From positions 1 through 13,349 of the forward strand of contig CALEIO010000014.1 of assembly GCA_937875885.1 (NCBI GenBank): a stretch of 13,349 bases of DNA. The letters are read 5' to 3'. Origin of the DNA: an uncultured Clostridia bacterium (GTDB taxonomy: Bacteria; Bacillota; Clostridia; Oscillospirales; Acutalibacteraceae). Of this stretch, positions 11,211 to 13,349 are shown piece after piece. The notes under the pieces are model-generated. The model was not told where the DNA came from and searched no databases. It worked only from the letters and a program-made list of their open reading frames with translations. The position numbers were made by a program, and so were the translations under genes. Position 1 is the first letter of the stretch. Each line of letters starts with the position of its first letter.

Positions 11211-13349
11211 CTGTTCTGAGAGCTGTTACCGGATCTTTGCGGGCTGCTTTCTTTGCAGGGAACAAACCTGCAAAAGCTGTAAGCAAAACGCTGAGCAACA
11301 CAAGAATTACTGCAGCACCCACAGGCAAAGCAGCGCTTACGGCTGTAGTATCTGCAACAGCGTGGATTATAGCATTGGCAGGAATCAGCATAAGGAGTGT
11401 AAGAAGAACACCGATAAGACCTGCACACAAGCCAATGATAAATGTTTCGGAAAGGAACACCTGGGAAACATTTCGTTTAGATGCACCAACTGCACGGAGA
11501 ATGCCGATTTCCTTTGTTCTCTCCAACACAGAAATATATGTGATAATACCGATCATTATTGAAGAAACAACAAGGGAAACGCTGACAAATGCAATAAGAA
11601 CATAAGAAATAACATTAACAATCGTGGTAACAGAAGAAAGCAGGAGTCCGATATAATCTGTATAAACAATCTTGTTTTCCTCTGAAGCATTCTTGTTATA
11701 ATTTTCGATACAATCTGCAATATTGTCTTTATCCTCAAAGCTATCGCAGTAGATAGAAATGCTTGAAGGAGCATCCACACTCACCACACCAAAGGCAGAC
11801 ATATTATCATCGTAATCTCCTGTTGAAATGTATCTCTCATAAATTGAAAGAAGCACGTCATCTTCAGGGTCTGCAAGATAGCCATCAAGCATAGCTGCAA
11901 GTTCGGTTTCTCCCAGAGCCATCATCTGTTGTGCAGCCTCGGGATTCTGTGCATACATCATTGTAAGCATATCCTTGCAGATTTTTGCTTTTTCAGACAC
12001 TCCAATCTGAGCAAGATAGCTCTTGGCATCATCAATTCTTTCCTCATCATCTGCAGGAGCAAACTTAAGGTTATTGAGCACGTTGATGTCAGGACTTGCA
12101 ATCTGGGACTCTACCACTGCACTTTCATCGGTATAGTCAATCAGATATTCTGTAAGGCTTCTTGTATATGCAAGATTTCCGCTGATTGTAAGATTCTCTG
12201 CATCTGCTACAGGTTTAATTACACCGCTTATTTTAAGCTCGATGGATTTATCCAGATTATCTTCGATTCCATTAATATCGTTGCCTATATAATCGAATGT
12301 ACCCTTATCATTCTCTACATAAAGGTCACACCAGGGTACAAGGCTGAAAGTTTTACTGCAGAATTCTTTGTAGGAGAAGGATTCTGTATCAATCTCCACC
12401 TCTTCTCCCGCATCAATCTGCTTCATAAGCTCTTCATAGTCTGCAGAAGAAAGCATACCTAACTGATACAAAACACTTGTAGGTATCTCATTTCTTTCGT
12501 TAAGAACCAGAACAATATCGTTGTATTCTGAAGGCCAGTTTCCGTAAAGTACCTCGTAATTATCATATACAATATTACTGATATTTTCTCCATTCTGTCC
12601 GGGCAGAATCTCATCAAAATTATTAACACCCAGGGATTCCTCGGACATTCCCATATTGGAGAACATTTCCATCTCAAGATAAAGCATCTGTGTACCCTTT
12701 GATGCATACAGAGTGCTTCCGTCGGTGTTCAGAAAAACATCTTCGGGGTCGTATGTAAACACCTCGAAGCCCGGAGTATATGAGTAAACAATTCCGTTTT
12801 CACCTATGTAACTGTGGATTTCGCTATTCTTATCATCAAGATATTTTTTGAAATCTGTCAGGTTGTTCTCTGAAAAACTTGTGCTAAGAGAGGACTCAAG
12901 TTCAAGTGCTGTTCCGTCGGAATAAATCGCATCCGTATCGTGATCGAGATTTTCAAGATCAGTCATTGCAGAATCTGTAAGCTCCACTAGGCTTGAAAGA
13001 TCCATTGTCTGGGACTCAAGCAATATGGGGTAAGATGACATAGTGCTCTTCTGAATATCAACAATATAGTTATTAACACCTGTAGATAATGCAAGGATGA
13101 GTGCTATTCCGATGATACCGATTGAACCTGCAAAAGATGTAAGCAGAGTTCTTGCTTTTTTTGTGAGCAGATTATTGAAGCTTAATGACAAGGATGTAAG
13201 AGCAGACATAGAGGATTTGCCCATATTTTTATATTCAGCTGTCTCTGAAACGGACTCATCTACCTCATAAGGATCTGTATCGCTCACAATTTTACCGTCA
13301 CAGATATTAACAATTCTGTTAGAATATTCAGTAGCAAGTTCAGGATTGT
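11206..13349 (-). CDS. Fused ABC transporter ATP-binding/FtsX-type permease, 3' part only
   Basis: The frame is open through the right window edge, giving 713 visible residues. The first 20 (NPELATEYSNRIVNICDGKI) are the end of an ABC ATPase, just after the switch His, so this is a MacB-like fusion, not a free permease. A GTG at 13287 is therefore internal. Numbering from that codon: helix 1 at about 48-70, an extracytoplasmic domain of about 475 residues (72-547), then three helices (about 555-582, 612-637, 655-677). The FtsX hallmark ERTKEIGILRAVGASKRNV (589-607) and the terminal PAKKAARKDPVTALRTE are present. Such proteins couple ATP hydrolysis to export of peptides or lipids, or to envelope signalling. 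The extracytoplasmic domain is acidic (many Asp/Glu), far longer than the usual MacB periplasmic domain, and I recognise no known fold in it. Substrate is unknown. It ends at the shared terminator. Confidence 0.92.
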   Translation of the reverse strand, partial: NPELATEYSNRIVNICDGKIVSDTDPYEVDESVSETAEYKNMGKSSMSALTSLSLSFNNLLTKKARTLLTSFAGSIGIIGIALILALSTGVNNYIVDIQKSTMSSYPILLESQTMDLSSLVELTDSAMTDLENLDHDTDAIYSDGTALELESSLSTSFSENNLTDFKKYLDDKNSEIHSYIGENGIVYSYTPGFEVFTYDPEDVFLNTDGSTLYASKGTQMLYLEMEMFSNMGMSEESLGVNNFDEILPGQNGENISNIVYDNYEVLYGNWPSEYNDIVLVLNERNEIPTSVLYQLGMLSSADYEELMKQIDAGEEVEIDTESFSYKEFCSKTFSLVPWCDLYVENDKGTFDYIGNDINGIEDNLDKSIELKISGVIKPVADAENLTISGNLAYTRSLTEYLIDYTDESAVVESQIASPDINVLNNLKFAPADDEERIDDAKSYLAQIGVSEKAKICKDMLTMMYAQNPEAAQQMMALGETELAAMLDGYLADPEDDVLLSIYERYISTGDYDDNMSAFGVVSVDAPSSISIYCDSFEDKDNIADCIENYNKNASEENKIVYTDYIGLLLSSVTTIVNVISYVLIAFVSVSLVVSSIMIGIITYISVLERTKEIGILRAVGASKRNVSQVFLSETFIIGLCAGLIGVLLTLLMLIPANAIIHAVADTTAVSAALPVGAAVILVLLSVLLTAFAGLFPAKKAARKDPVTALRTE

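Noticed and set aside
11206..13287. A free-standing FtsX permease starting at GTG 13287
   Set aside because: The frame stays open to the window edge and the residues before the GTG are the end of an ABC ATPase, so the GTG is internal to a fusion.

Overview
The window looks like an ordinary chromosomal segment of a low-to-mid GC Gram-positive anaerobe, most likely a gut-type member of the Clostridia (Oscillospiraceae/Ruminococcaceae-like). This rests on AGGAGG-type ribosome binding sites, consensus TTGACA/TATAAT promoters, a GAAC-N4-GTTC LexA box, a Clostridial-type DinB, a SpoIIM-like protein, a DUF5685 protein and a secreted SH3b/Ig-like lysozyme. The taxon is an inference. There are no RNA genes, CRISPR arrays, insertion sequences or phage structural genes that I can see.

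Left part, + strand (1-2788): the 3' part of an alpha-phosphohexomutase gene (phosphoglucomutase-like) ends in a rho-independent terminator. It is followed by an SOS-type unit: a perfect TTGACA-17-TATAAT promoter with one LexA box inside the spacer and a second, one-mismatch box just past the start point, then dinB (DNA polymerase IV), an intercistronic hairpin, and an 80-residue uncharacterised protein.

Middle, - strand (2798-8324, read right to left): a probable five-gene unit. It encodes a secreted multidomain lysozyme (two SH3b, three or four Ig-like domains, a GH24 catalytic domain with a third SH3b inserted in it), ProC, a SpoIIM-like membrane protein, a six-helix DUF624/YesL-like membrane protein with an acidic tail, and a small lipoprotein whose start lies 1 nt after the preceding stop. 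The lysozyme promoter lies inside a large inverted repeat that also looks like the terminator of the next operon upstream.

Next, - strand (8445-10455): a tight three-gene operon (8-nt overlap, then 3-nt gap) encoding a DUF5685 protein with a TTG start, a J-domain/TPR-like protein with an 11-cysteine tail, and a 5-6-helix membrane protein. This is the best candidate for an undescribed functional unit. Divergent from it is a HAD-IB phosphatase (10597-11160, + strand) with a very short leader. A strong bidirectional terminator separates it from the convergent 3' part of a fused ABC ATPase-FtsX permease that runs off the right edge of the window.
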